A stretch of 10,008 nt of DNA from an uncultured Trueperaceae bacterium (GCA_937911855.1 CALDPK010000082.1:1-10008), one strand, 5' to 3'; shown: positions 1-5,826, counted from the stretch's first letter. Notes: a model not told the origin generated them from the sequence alone. Program-made: numbers and translations.

Positions 1-2
1 GA

Positions 3-73
3 TAGTTTTTGGGGCTGGTGATGACGACGTCAGTACGTTGTCAGTACCAGCCCCAAACTATTAGCCCGCTCCA
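3..73. repeat. Hairpin repeat, copy 1
   Basis: The 27-bp core (24-50) is shared with copies 2 and 3. It holds two direct copies of GTCAGTAC (29-36 and 40-47), 11 bp apart start to start. It also folds: inner arms 22-30 and 35-43 pair over nine positions with one G-T wobble around a CAGT loop. An outer stem, GGGGCTGGT (11-19) with ACCAGCCCC (46-54), is perfect and extends through T/A pairs to about 8/57, with a two-base bulge and three further pairs to 3/60. Weaker ungapped similarity to the other copies continues to about 73. There is no T-tract after the stem on either strand, so a standard terminator is unlikely. Confidence 0.75.
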
Positions 74-168
74 CCTTCACGAATAAGCAATCAGCTCATG
101 TGTCCCCGAGAATCAGTCAGTGGTCAGGACCGTCCCAAAAAATGGACTGGCCCTGCAGATTGCGGCCC

Positions 169-224
169 GTACTCACGACGTCAGTACGTTGTCAGTACCA
201 GTAGCAGATTGTTATCCGACTTCA
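169..224. repeat. Hairpin repeat, copy 2
   Basis: The core at 175-201 is identical to copy 1 over 27 bp, with GTCAGTAC at 180-187 and 191-198. The inner arms ACGACGT (175-181) and ACGTTGT (186-192) pair around CAGT. After a C/C mismatch, the outer arms GTACT (169-173) and AGTAC (194-198) pair. The outer stem sequence therefore differs from copy 1 but pairing is kept. Downstream similarity to copy 3 runs to about 224, with 14 of the last 20 columns identical, including an invariant TTA. Confidence 0.7.
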
Positions 225-279
225 GTAGTGTACCGACGATGCCAACAGATCAGGGTCGAAACCAGAACCCGGCCGCAGC

Positions 280-338
280 CAGGTAATTACGACGTCAGTA
301 CTTCGTCAGTACCTGCATCCGCCTGTTACTCGACTCCA
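280..338. repeat. Hairpin repeat, copy 3, overlapping a gene end
   Basis: The core at 289-315 differs from copies 1 and 2 at a few positions but keeps GTCAGTAC at 294-301 and 305-312. The inner arms 289-295 and 300-306 pair with one mismatch. A different outer stem, CAGGTA (280-285) with TACCTG (310-315), closes the hairpin. The 3' part of the unit overlaps the end of the minus-strand epimerase gene. The TTA found in all three copies is, in this copy, the epimerase stop codon (326-328), and the adjoining bases encode the epimerase's last residues. Confidence 0.7.
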
Positions 339-1348
339 ACGCCGTAATGCTCCAGGTACCAGTCCACGAAACGCCCGACGCCTTCCTCGATGCCAGTGAC
401 CGGCCGGAACCCGACCGCCTGCTCCAGGTCATCGATGTCCGCGAAAGTCGCCTGAACGTCCCCGGGCTGCATCGGCATGAGTTTCTTGCGCGCCGTCACG
501 CCCAGCTTTCGTTCGAACACGCCGATGAAGTCCAGCAGCTGCACGGGTTCCGAGTTGCCGATGTTGTAAAGCCGGTAAGGCGCGTAACTCGTGGCCGGGT
601 CAGGCTGATCGCCGCTCCAGGCGGGGTTCGGCGCGGCCGGCTGGTCCATGGTGCGGATCACGCCCTCGACGATGTCGTCAATGTAGGTGAAGTCGCGCAT
701 CATGTCGCCCTGGTTGAACACCTGCAGCTCCCGGCCCTCGAGGATCGCGCGGATGAACAGGAACGGCGCCATGTCCGGCCTGCCCCAAGGCCCGTAAACA
801 GTGAAGAAGCGCAGTCCCGTCACGGGAATGCCGTACAGGTGCGAGTAAGCGTGCGCCATGAGTTCGTTGGATTTCTTCGTGGCAGCGTACAGGCTGACCG
901 GGTGATCAACCACGTCCTGAACGCTGAACGGCAGCTTCGTATTCGCGCCATAAACCGAACTGCTCGAGGCGTACACCAGATGACCAACGCCGTGATGCCG
1001 GCACGCCTCGAGGATGTTCAGGAAACCGTCCAGGTTGCTGGACGCGTAAGCACGCGGATTCTCAAGCGAGTAACGCACCCCGGCCTGGGCGGCCAGGTTG
1101 ACCACGGCGTCGAAACCGCCAGAAGCGAACACCTCATCGACAGCGCGATGATCAGCAAGATCAGCCTGAACGAAGGAAAACCCCGGCCGGCCAGTGAGCC
1201 GCGCCAGGCGCGCTTCCTTGAGCGAGACCTCGTAATAGTCGTTCATGTTGTCGAAACCAACGACGGTGTCACCCCGCGCGAGCAGCCGATCAGCCAGGTG
1301 AAAACCGATGAAGCCGGCAGCGCCGGTAACCAGGACGCGTTTGCTCAT
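326..1348 (-). CDS. UDP-glucuronate 4-epimerase-like NAD-dependent sugar epimerase
   Basis: This is a 340-residue member of the extended short-chain dehydrogenase family. The closest remembered relatives are UDP-glucuronate 4-epimerases, which make UDP-galacturonate for surface polysaccharides in the cytoplasm. The NAD-binding GAAGFIG motif is at residues 9-15, the catalytic YxxxK pair is Y154/K158 in YAATKK, and a serine run (SSSS, 128-131) fits the catalytic Ser/Thr position. Family signatures include TVYGPWGRPDMA (183-194), MRDFTYIDDIVEG (217-229) and MQPGDVQATFAD (293-304). Length is normal. The family usually ends near the WYLEHY motif; the five extra residues GVGVE and the stop come from sequence shared with the upstream-lying repeats. 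The start overlaps the stop of the NYN gene by 4 nt (ATGA), implying translational coupling. Related epimerases acting on UDP-glucose or UDP-GlcNAc cannot be excluded. Confidence 0.88.
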   Translation of the reverse strand: MSKRVLVTGAAGFIGFHLADRLLARGDTVVGFDNMNDYYEVSLKEARLARLTGRPGFSFVQADLADHRAVDEVFASGGFDAVVNLAAQAGVRYSLENPRAYASSNLDGFLNILEACRHHGVGHLVYASSSSVYGANTKLPFSVQDVVDHPVSLYAATKKSNELMAHAYSHLYGIPVTGLRFFTVYGPWGRPDMAPFLFIRAILEGRELQVFNQGDMMRDFTYIDDIVEGVIRTMDQPAAPNPAWSGDQPDPATSYAPYRLYNIGNSEPVQLLDFIGVFERKLGVTARKKLMPMQPGDVQATFADIDDLEQAVGFRPVTGIEEGVGRFVDWYLEHYGVGVE

Positions 1349-1902
1349 TCGTCGTCCGCGGGGCGGGGTTCGATGAAGATCCCCGGCAGCTCGGCCAGGT
1401 CGACGAAACGGTCAACCGCGTCCAGCAGGCCCTGCGCCACCGTCTGGCGGATCGCCATCACCTCGACGCGTTTGCCCTGCTCCTGCACGAGCTTCACCAA
1501 AGGAACGAAATCGCCGTCACCACTGGCCAGTGCGAGTACGTCGAAGCTGTCCCAGGCGCGGACGATGTCGGCGGCGATGCCCATGTCCCAGTCGCCCTCG
1601 AGCAGTGTGCGGCCCTGATCGTCGGCGCGGTGCACGCGCAGTTTGCGGCGGTTGACGCGGTAGCCGAGCGTGGTCAGTTTGGTGATGAAACCGAAGGCGG
1701 TGCTGTCACCCTCGCGTTCGACGGCGTAGGCGTTCGCCTGCACCATGCGGCGGCCCCGCGCAGCCGCTCGCAGGAGCGTCTCGTAATCGACGTTGCGGCC
1801 GGCGTTCTCGCGTGCCGAGTGGTAAAGGTTCTGGGTGTCGACGAAGAGCGCAACCCGCTGCTCCGGCCATTCGAAGGCATTGGCCTGAATCTGCTCGCTC
1901 AT
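1345..1902 (-). CDS. NYN domain (LabA/DUF88-type) putative ribonuclease
   Basis: This 185-residue protein is nearly all NYN domain, a PIN-like nuclease fold found in bacterial LabA/DUF88 proteins and some RNA-processing enzymes. The first acidic motif is FVDTQNLYHS (residues 20-29, with D22 and N25). The second is GDWDMGIAADIV (103-114, with D104 and D106), and the third is ASGDGDF (126-132, with D129 and D131). Together these can form a Mg2+-binding acidic pocket, so a single-strand or structured RNA substrate is plausible but not shown. It is the first gene of a two-gene unit with the epimerase. A TAAACT -10 box lies 9 nt before the ATG and no ribosome binding site is visible, which suggests a nearly leaderless message. 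The functional link to the epimerase is unclear. Confidence 0.85.
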   Translation of the reverse strand: MSEQIQANAFEWPEQRVALFVDTQNLYHSARENAGRNVDYETLLRAAARGRRMVQANAYAVEREGDSTAFGFITKLTTLGYRVNRRKLRVHRADDQGRTLLEGDWDMGIAADIVRAWDSFDVLALASGDGDFVPLVKLVQEQGKRVEVMAIRQTVAQGLLDAVDRFVDLAELPGIFIEPRPADDE

Positions 1903-1911
1903 ATGCTGACA

Positions 1912-1917
1912 AGTTTA
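1912..1917 (-). promoter_or_regulatory. -10 box for the NYN-epimerase pair
   Basis: TAAACT on the minus strand ends 9 nt before the ATG at 1902. A start site about 7 nt after the box would leave a leader of only 2-3 nt. No convincing -35 box was found in the GC-rich sequence behind it. Confidence 0.45.
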
Positions 1918-1969
1918 CGCCACCGCGTCGGCGGCGCCCGTACGTGAACGTGCGCTCATCAGAAGTGAA

Positions 1970-1975
1970 TAAACT
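1970..1975 (+). promoter_or_regulatory. Leaderless -10 box for the GNAT gene
   Basis: TAAACT ends 7 nt before the ATG at 1983, so transcription would start at or next to the start codon. The same hexamer serves the divergent NYN gene about 55 bp away. The -35 region is not recognisable. Confidence 0.45.
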
Positions 1976-1982
1976 GGTGCGC

Positions 1983-2486
1983 ATGGAAACACGGACGGCT
2001 GACATCAGGTCTGCGCTGCCGGGTGACGCCCAGCAGATCGTGAACCTGCAGGCGGGAATTTACGAGGAAGGCCGCTGGTTCGTGGGTTCGTCAGCGCCGT
2101 CGGTCAACAGCATCCGGCAGCGCCTGCAGTACCTGAACCCGCGCAGTTCGCTGTACCTGGTGGCCGAACGCAACCGGCAGCTCATGGGCTGGCTGGAGCT
2201 GAACCGCCTGCAGCCGGACCGGATGCGGCACGTCGCGCTGCTGACCATCGCGATCGGCGCGCCATGGCGACGGCAGGGACTGGGCCGGGCGCTGCTCGCA
2301 GCCGCGTACGAGTGGTGCCGCGAGGTGGGCATCCGCAAGATCACCCTCAACGTCCGGGCCCGCAACAGCGGCGCCATCAACCTGTACAAGTCCGAGGGTT
2401 TCACCGTGGAAGGCATCGAGGCGAACCAGTTCGTGACCGACGACGGCTTCGAGGACAACATCATCATGGCCAAACTCATCGACTGA
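1983..2486 (+). CDS. GNAT family N-acetyltransferase
   Basis: This 167-residue protein is a Gcn5-related acetyltransferase that transfers an acetyl group from acetyl-CoA to an amine. The acetyl-CoA pyrophosphate loop is PWRRQGLGRALL (residues 94-105, fitting R/QxxGxG/A). Motif B is NSGAINLYKSEGF (128-140), with the usual tyrosine (Y135) and GF turn. The substrate cannot be deduced: it could be a ribosomal protein N-terminus, a polyamine, an antibiotic or a small metabolite. I chose the ATG at 1983 because the frame upstream to 1812 overlaps the NYN gene and reads as low-complexity Arg-rich sequence, while a -10 box sits 7 nt before this ATG. An in-frame GTG at 1977 is a weaker alternative. 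Confidence 0.85.
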   Translation: METRTADIRSALPGDAQQIVNLQAGIYEEGRWFVGSSAPSVNSIRQRLQYLNPRSSLYLVAERNRQLMGWLELNRLQPDRMRHVALLTIAIGAPWRRQGLGRALLAAAYEWCREVGIRKITLNVRARNSGAINLYKSEGFTVEGIEANQFVTDDGFEDNIIMAKLID

Positions 2487-2534
2487 AGCCCGCGGCAAGG
2501 CTCACCGGCCGAGGCGAAAACGCCGCCTTTGCGT

Positions 2535-2557
2535 TAGACTTCCTGAGCTACAGGAGG
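2535..2557 (+). promoter_or_regulatory. -10 box and ribosome binding site of metK
   Basis: TAGACT (2535-2540) is a plausible -10 box, giving a leader of about 20 nt. A strong AGGAGG (2552-2557) lies 10 nt before the GTG start at 2568 and decides that start. The whole gap is 81 bp, too small for a SAM riboswitch, and none is seen. Confidence 0.45.
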
Positions 2558-2567
2558 CCTCAAAGCA

Positions 2568-3731
2568 GTGCGAAAGCTCATCAGTTCAGAATCAGTAACC
2601 GAAGGACATCCCGACAAGCTCGCCGACTTCATCAGTGACAGCATCCTGGATGCCATCCTGCGGGTCGACAGTGACGCGCGGGTGGCCGCGGAAACGGTCC
2701 TGACCAACGGGCTGGCACTCATCACCGGCGAAGCCAGGTACGAAGGGCACGTTGACCTGACCCGCGTAGTGCGGCAGGCAGTCCGCCAGGTCGGCTACAC
2801 CAAAGCGGAATACGGTTTCGACGCCGAGCACAGCGCCGTGCTGCTGGCCGTCAACAAGCAGTCGCCGGACATCGCGATGGGCGTCGACAGCTCCACCGAA
2901 GCCGGCTCCGGTGACGCGCTCGACCTGATCGGCGCCGGCGACCAGGGCATCATGTTCGGCTACGCGGTCGACGAGACCGACGAACTCATGCCGCTGCCCA
3001 TCACCCTGGCGCACCGCCTGGCCAGCCAGCTGGCTGACGTGCGTCACGAAGGCCGCGTGCCGTGGCTGCGTCCTGACGGCAAGACCCAGGTGACCGTCGC
3101 CTACGAGGACGGCAAGCCCGTCGGCATCGACACCGTCGTGGTGTCAGCGCAGCACCACCCTGACGTGTCCACTGACGAGGTCCGCCAGGTACTGCTCGAG
3201 CAGGTCGTCTTCACCAGCATCGACGAGCGCTGGCTCGAGGACACCCGCGTGCTGATCAACCCGACCGGCCGCTTCGTGATCGGCGGACCTCAAGGGGATG
3301 CAGGGCTCACCGGCCGCAAGATCATCGTCGACACCTACGGCGGCGCTGCCCCGCACGGCGGAGGTGCCTTCAGCGGCAAGGACCCCACCAAGGTCGACCG
3401 CTCCGGTTCGTACTACGCGCGCTACATGGCCAAGAACGTCGTGGCCGCGGGCCTGGCGAAGCGCTGCCAGATCCAGCTTGCCTACGCCATCGGCGTGGCC
3501 CGCCCGGTCGGACTTTATGTTGACACCTTCGGAACCGGCAAGGTCGATGACGCTAGGCTTTCGCAGATACTGAGCGAGGTTTTTGATGCGCGTCCCTCGG
3601 CAATGATCCAGCAGCTGGAACTCCAGCGCCCGATCTACGCCGCCACGAGCGCCTACGGGCACTTCGGCCGGGAAGAGTTCCCGTGGGAGAAAACCGACCG
3701 CGTGGAAGAACTCCGCGCGGCCGTCCGTTGA
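2568..3731 (+). CDS. metK: S-adenosylmethionine synthetase (methionine adenosyltransferase)
   Basis: MetK makes S-adenosylmethionine, phosphate and pyrophosphate from ATP and methionine. It is cytosolic and usually a tetramer. The 387-residue length matches the family (384 in E. coli). Visible signatures are EGHPDK (residues 12-17, catalytic H14 and Mg-binding D16), GAGDQGIMFGYA (122-133), DGKTQV (170-175, K172), TGRK (248-251) and GGGAFSGKDPTKVDRS (264-279, with the phosphate-contacting lysine K271). All residues I could check are intact. It starts with GTG behind a clear AGGAGG. It appears to be monocistronic, since the next gene is convergent and 24 bp away. Confidence in function is very high. 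Confidence 0.97.
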   Translation: MRKLISSESVTEGHPDKLADFISDSILDAILRVDSDARVAAETVLTNGLALITGEARYEGHVDLTRVVRQAVRQVGYTKAEYGFDAEHSAVLLAVNKQSPDIAMGVDSSTEAGSGDALDLIGAGDQGIMFGYAVDETDELMPLPITLAHRLASQLADVRHEGRVPWLRPDGKTQVTVAYEDGKPVGIDTVVVSAQHHPDVSTDEVRQVLLEQVVFTSIDERWLEDTRVLINPTGRFVIGGPQGDAGLTGRKIIVDTYGGAAPHGGGAFSGKDPTKVDRSGSYYARYMAKNVVAAGLAKRCQIQLAYAIGVARPVGLYVDTFGTGKVDDARLSQILSEVFDARPSAMIQQLELQRPIYAATSAYGHFGREEFPWEKTDRVEELRAAVR

Positions 3732-3755
3732 ACCGAGTTTTCTAGAGGTTGAAAA

Positions 3756-4637
3756 TCAGAGGCTTGCCAGCTGCGCCTTGAAGTCCTCGGCCAGCTCGCG
3801 GCCCAGGTCGGCAGCTTCGGAAGCTTCACCGCTGGTCGTTGCCTGCAGCATCGTTCCGTTGTCCGCCACGACCGCGCCGAACAGGGTCAGCTCACCGTCG
3901 CTGGTGACTGTTGCCAGCGCGCTGATGGCGTAGACGCCGTCCTGCTGCATGACGCGTGAACCTTCGGACTGCAGGGCAACCGCGAAGGTGCGTTCCGCCT
4001 GGATGCGGTCCAGGCTGGGGCGGTGCTGCATGGTGTAAGCAAGTTCGCTGGAAGCGTCGTCGTCATCGCGGGTGATGAGGCCCAGGCTGCCCTGGCCGCC
4101 TGCCGGCGGGAACAGCTCAGCGTCCAGGAGCTCTTCGATAACGTGCCTGCGGTCGAGTCCGATCAGGATCGACGCTGGCATCAGCAGACCCTGGACTTCG
4201 CCCTGGGCCAGGCGTTTGAGGTTGTCGTCAAGACCGCCTTCAAACTGCACTGCCTCGACTTCAGGAGCGATCGCCTTCAGGAACAGCATGTCGCGAACGC
4301 CGGGGACGCCAACGCGGGCGCCGGACGGCAGTTCGGAGATGTTCCTGTAGCCCTTGCCCAGCAGGGTGCTGCGGGCTTCGAGCCGGCGGGTGACCGCAGC
4401 CAGGGTCAGGCCCTCGGGCAGTTCGCCCGGCAGCCTCTCCATGTTGACTACGGCAATGCTCAGCTGATTGCGGGTCAATGCGCTCAGCAGGGCGGCGGTA
4501 TCGCCGTCCGTGCCGGTGGGAACGGTCTTCTGGACCAGGTTTAAGTCGGGCCACTCACTGGTGAGGTCCGCAACAATCGATCGCGCCTGTGACAGTGCCA
4601 ATGCGCCGTCGCGGTTACCAACCACAATTCGCGTCAT
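3756..4637 (-). CDS. HemC-like protein (porphobilinogen deaminase homologue) lacking active-site residues
   Basis: The fold matches hydroxymethylbilane synthase, the tetrapyrrole enzyme that joins four porphobilinogens. Length is 293 residues against about 305-315. Retained family traits are NRDGALALSQA (8-18), LPEGLTLAAV (73-82), PAGGQGSLGL (178-187) and RIQAERTF (211-218). By-eye alignment to E. coli HemC shows key sites changed: HSMKD reads VNMER (64-68), so K83 becomes E and catalytic D84 becomes R. SSLRR reads PGVRD (112-116). The RGNVGTRL loop reads EGGLDDNL, losing both arginines. The GGC that holds the dipyrromethane cofactor has no cysteine (SEGS, 224-227). The protein contains no cysteine at all. 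The GGKGLFVKELE stretch is missing. There is no frameshift, so it is a maintained gene, probably not a deaminase. A second, standard hemC would then be expected elsewhere in the genome. Confidence 0.8.
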   Translation of the reverse strand: MTRIVVGNRDGALALSQARSIVADLTSEWPDLNLVQKTVPTGTDGDTAALLSALTRNQLSIAVVNMERLPGELPEGLTLAAVTRRLEARSTLLGKGYRNISELPSGARVGVPGVRDMLFLKAIAPEVEAVQFEGGLDDNLKRLAQGEVQGLLMPASILIGLDRRHVIEELLDAELFPPAGGQGSLGLITRDDDDASSELAYTMQHRPSLDRIQAERTFAVALQSEGSRVMQQDGVYAISALATVTSDGELTLFGAVVADNGTMLQATTSGEASEAADLGRELAEDFKAQLASL

Positions 4638-4644
4638 ACGTCTT

Positions 4645-4650
4645 ACATTA
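4645..4650 (-). promoter_or_regulatory. Leaderless -10 box for the HemC-like gene
   Basis: TAATGT on the minus strand ends 7 nt before the ATG at 4637, and no ribosome binding site is present. This fits transcription starting at the start codon. Confidence 0.5.
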
Positions 4651-4682
4651 CTAGCACGTTTCCGGCCCGCTCACGTAGGCAC

Positions 4683-4712
4683 CCGGGGATTTGCGTTACC
4701 GAACCCCGGTAA
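4683..4712. promoter_or_regulatory. Operator-like palindromes between divergent genes
   Basis: A perfect 17-bp inverted repeat, TTACCG-N5-CGGTAA (4696-4712), covers the place where the -35 box of the CYTH gene should be and lies 46 bp behind the HemC-like gene's -10 box. A second inverted repeat, CCGGGG (4683-4688) with CCCCGG (4704-4709), overlaps it. The short, symmetric form and its position suit binding of a dimeric repressor or activator. The regulator is unknown. Confidence 0.4.
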
Positions 4713-4722
4713 TCACCGCGGC

Positions 4723-4728
4723 TACAAT
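4723..4728 (+). promoter_or_regulatory. Leaderless -10 box for the CYTH gene
   Basis: TACAAT ends 6 nt before the ATG at 4735. There is no ribosome binding site, so the message is probably leaderless. Confidence 0.55.
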
Positions 4729-4734
4729 TGGCTT

Positions 4735-5358
4735 ATGCCCAGAGAGCTTGAGCTTAAGTTCACGACCGATTCGCCACTGCCCACAGTGAGCGAACTGCAG
4801 TCCGCCCTGGAACCGCTCGGGCTCAGCACCGCAGAAGCCCGCAAGCTGTTTGTGAAGGACCGCTACTTCGATGACGCGCGCGCCAGCTTAAGCCGCGCCG
4901 GCCTGGCATTAAGGCGCCGCATGCAGGACGGCCAGATGCTCGCGACCCTCAAGACCCGCGGCAACGTGCAGGGCGCCCACCACGAGCGCGAGGAGATCGA
5001 ACTGCCCCTGCCCGAGCGCGGCTGGCCGCAGCAGATAGAGGACCGCGTCTCGCTCGTCACCGAGGTCTCAGCCCTGAAACCGTACGTCGTCATCGACAAC
5101 GAACGCACCCTCTTCCCGGTCTTCAACGCGCAGATGGAACCCATCTGCGAGCTCTCCTTCGACCTGGTCAGGGCCGGCTTCCAGCAGGGCAGCACCAGAG
5201 TCGAGTTCTTCGAGATCGAGATCGAGGCAGCCGAAGACGTGCAGCTTCAGGCCCTCGAGGACATCGCTGCCGCGCTCGAGAAGCTGCTCACGTTGTCGCC
5301 CAGCCCGTTCACGAAACTCGAGCGTGCCCAGGCGCTTTTGCTCGGCGCGGGACTGTGA
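4735..5358 (+). CDS. CYTH domain protein (triphosphate tunnel metalloenzyme family)
   Basis: This 207-residue protein has the CYTH/TTM layout, an eight-stranded tunnel that binds triphosphate compounds with divalent metal. The defining ExExK motif is ELELK (residues 4-8). Other conserved charged strands are KDRYFDD (41-47), LALRRR (57-62), ATLKTRG (70-76), REEIE (85-89), CELSFD (138-143), EFFEIEIE (157-164) and KLERA (194-198). Bacterial members are inorganic triphosphatases, class IV adenylate cyclases or thiamine triphosphatases; the sequence does not decide among them, and triphosphatase is the commonest role. The ATG at 4735 is chosen because it puts ExExK at the N-terminus and follows a -10 box by 6 nt. 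The longer frame from 4468 overlaps the HemC-like gene. Confidence 0.87.
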   Translation: MPRELELKFTTDSPLPTVSELQSALEPLGLSTAEARKLFVKDRYFDDARASLSRAGLALRRRMQDGQMLATLKTRGNVQGAHHEREEIELPLPERGWPQQIEDRVSLVTEVSALKPYVVIDNERTLFPVFNAQMEPICELSFDLVRAGFQQGSTRVEFFEIEIEAAEDVQLQALEDIAAALEKLLTLSPSPFTKLERAQALLLGAGL

Positions 5359-5380
5359 CCCGCCAGTGAGAAACATGCCA

Positions 5381-5455
5381 CGGGAGCTACAGTCACTCAG
5401 CTCTCCCGCACTGATAATTTGCTGTATCACCCCAAGTTCACGGGAGGAGGTCCCG
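5381..5455 (+). promoter_or_regulatory. Possible switching hairpins and sequestered ribosome binding site
   Basis: CGGGAG (5381-5386) can pair with CTCCCG (5403-5408). That second arm can instead pair with CGGGAG at 5441-5446, which contains the start of the ribosome binding site. In addition CGGGA (5441-5445) pairs with TCCCG (5451-5455), leaving GGAGG (5446-5450) exactly in a 5-nt loop, 7 nt before the ATG at 5458. These pairings are mutually exclusive, as in attenuators. A GATAAT at 5413-5418 could be a -10 box; transcripts starting from it would lack the two upstream arms. No known riboswitch class is recognised. Confidence 0.35.
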
Positions 5456-5457
5456 CA

Positions 5458-5805
5458 ATGATCAGGCTCTTGTTTTCAGCAGCAATGAACGGCGCACAAG
5501 GCGCAGACCGGTACCGGCAGGAAGATACCGAGTACACCCATGAGGACTTCATGGAGATGTCACTGGCGGACCTCGAGGAGATAACCGGCGTCATCCGGCC
5601 ACTGAACCAGACGACCACGACCATCGAGGAGTACCGTCAGGCCGCCTGGGATTCGTACCGGGCTGACATCGCCAACCGCGACGAGTGGGGCGCGACCCAG
5701 ACTGGCGGCGGTGAGATCCGCGACGAAGAGAACGAAGGTTTCGACGAACCCGACATCGACCTTGACAACGTGATGGAAGGCCAGATCGGCGACGAGGTCG
5801 ACTGA
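5458..5805 (+). CDS. Very acidic hypothetical protein, 115 residues
   Basis: I do not recognise this protein. It has 30 Asp/Glu against 8 Arg and no Lys, for a net charge of about -22. Residues 1-15 are mildly hydrophobic but contain no clear membrane segment. Residues 24-77 look helical, including FMEMSLADLEEITG (31-44) and TIEEYRQAAWDSYRAD (55-70). The last 30 or so residues are rich in Asp, Glu and Gly and probably disordered. The ATG at 5458 is chosen because GGAGG lies 7 nt before it; the same frame opens at 5419 without a binding site. It lies between the CYTH gene (99-bp gap) and glyA (33-bp gap). Possible roles, all guesses, include a nucleic-acid mimic or a partner of a basic protein. 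Codon use is like its neighbours, which supports a real gene. Confidence 0.7.
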   Translation: MIRLLFSAAMNGAQGADRYRQEDTEYTHEDFMEMSLADLEEITGVIRPLNQTTTTIEEYRQAAWDSYRADIANRDEWGATQTGGGEIRDEENEGFDEPDIDLDNVMEGQIGDEVD

Positions 5806-5826
5806 ACCGCCTGACCATGCCGCTGG

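Larger units (their letters stand above)
1..325. other. Gene-free left flank with hairpin repeats
   Basis: No open reading frame here has a recognisable product. The two short plus-strand frames (98-286 and 120-347) run through the repeats and have no ribosome binding site or leaderless -10 box that I can see. The stretch contains three copies of a repeat starting near 24, 175 and 289, separated by unique sequence of about 100 and 64 bp. An 8-mer, GCAGATTG, also occurs twice, at 155-162 and 204-211, flanking copy 2. The region lies downstream of the minus-strand epimerase gene, so it may be transcribed as a 3' untranslated region. What lies left of the window is unknown. Confidence 0.6.

Noticed and set aside
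3..344. Integron attC sites or a CRISPR array as an explanation for the repeats
   Set aside because: The ends do not match RYYYAAC/GTTRRRY core sites, no cassette-sized genes lie between the copies, and only three copies with unequal spacing (151 and 114 bp) occur.
120..347. A small repeat-containing protein in which copies 2 and 3 are in frame (DVST-SVP motif)
   Set aside because: Copy 1 is in a different register, there is no start signal, and the frame overlaps the epimerase end. The peptide similarity is explained by the DNA repeat.
347..1618. Long plus-strand open frame of 423 codons
   Set aside because: It is antisense to the well-supported epimerase and NYN genes and has low-complexity Arg/Val-rich translation typical of a shadow frame in GC-rich DNA.
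2512..2530. Terminator after the GNAT gene
   Set aside because: AGGCG and CGCCT can form a 5-bp stem followed by only two further T residues. Short and marginal, and close to the metK -10 box.
2487..2567. SAM riboswitch upstream of metK
   Set aside because: The gap is only 81 bp, including promoter and ribosome binding site, and none of the conserved riboswitch helices is seen.
3732..3755. Bidirectional terminator between metK and the HemC-like gene
   Set aside because: Only a 5-bp A/T stem (TTTTC with GAAAA) around an 8-nt loop; too weak to call.
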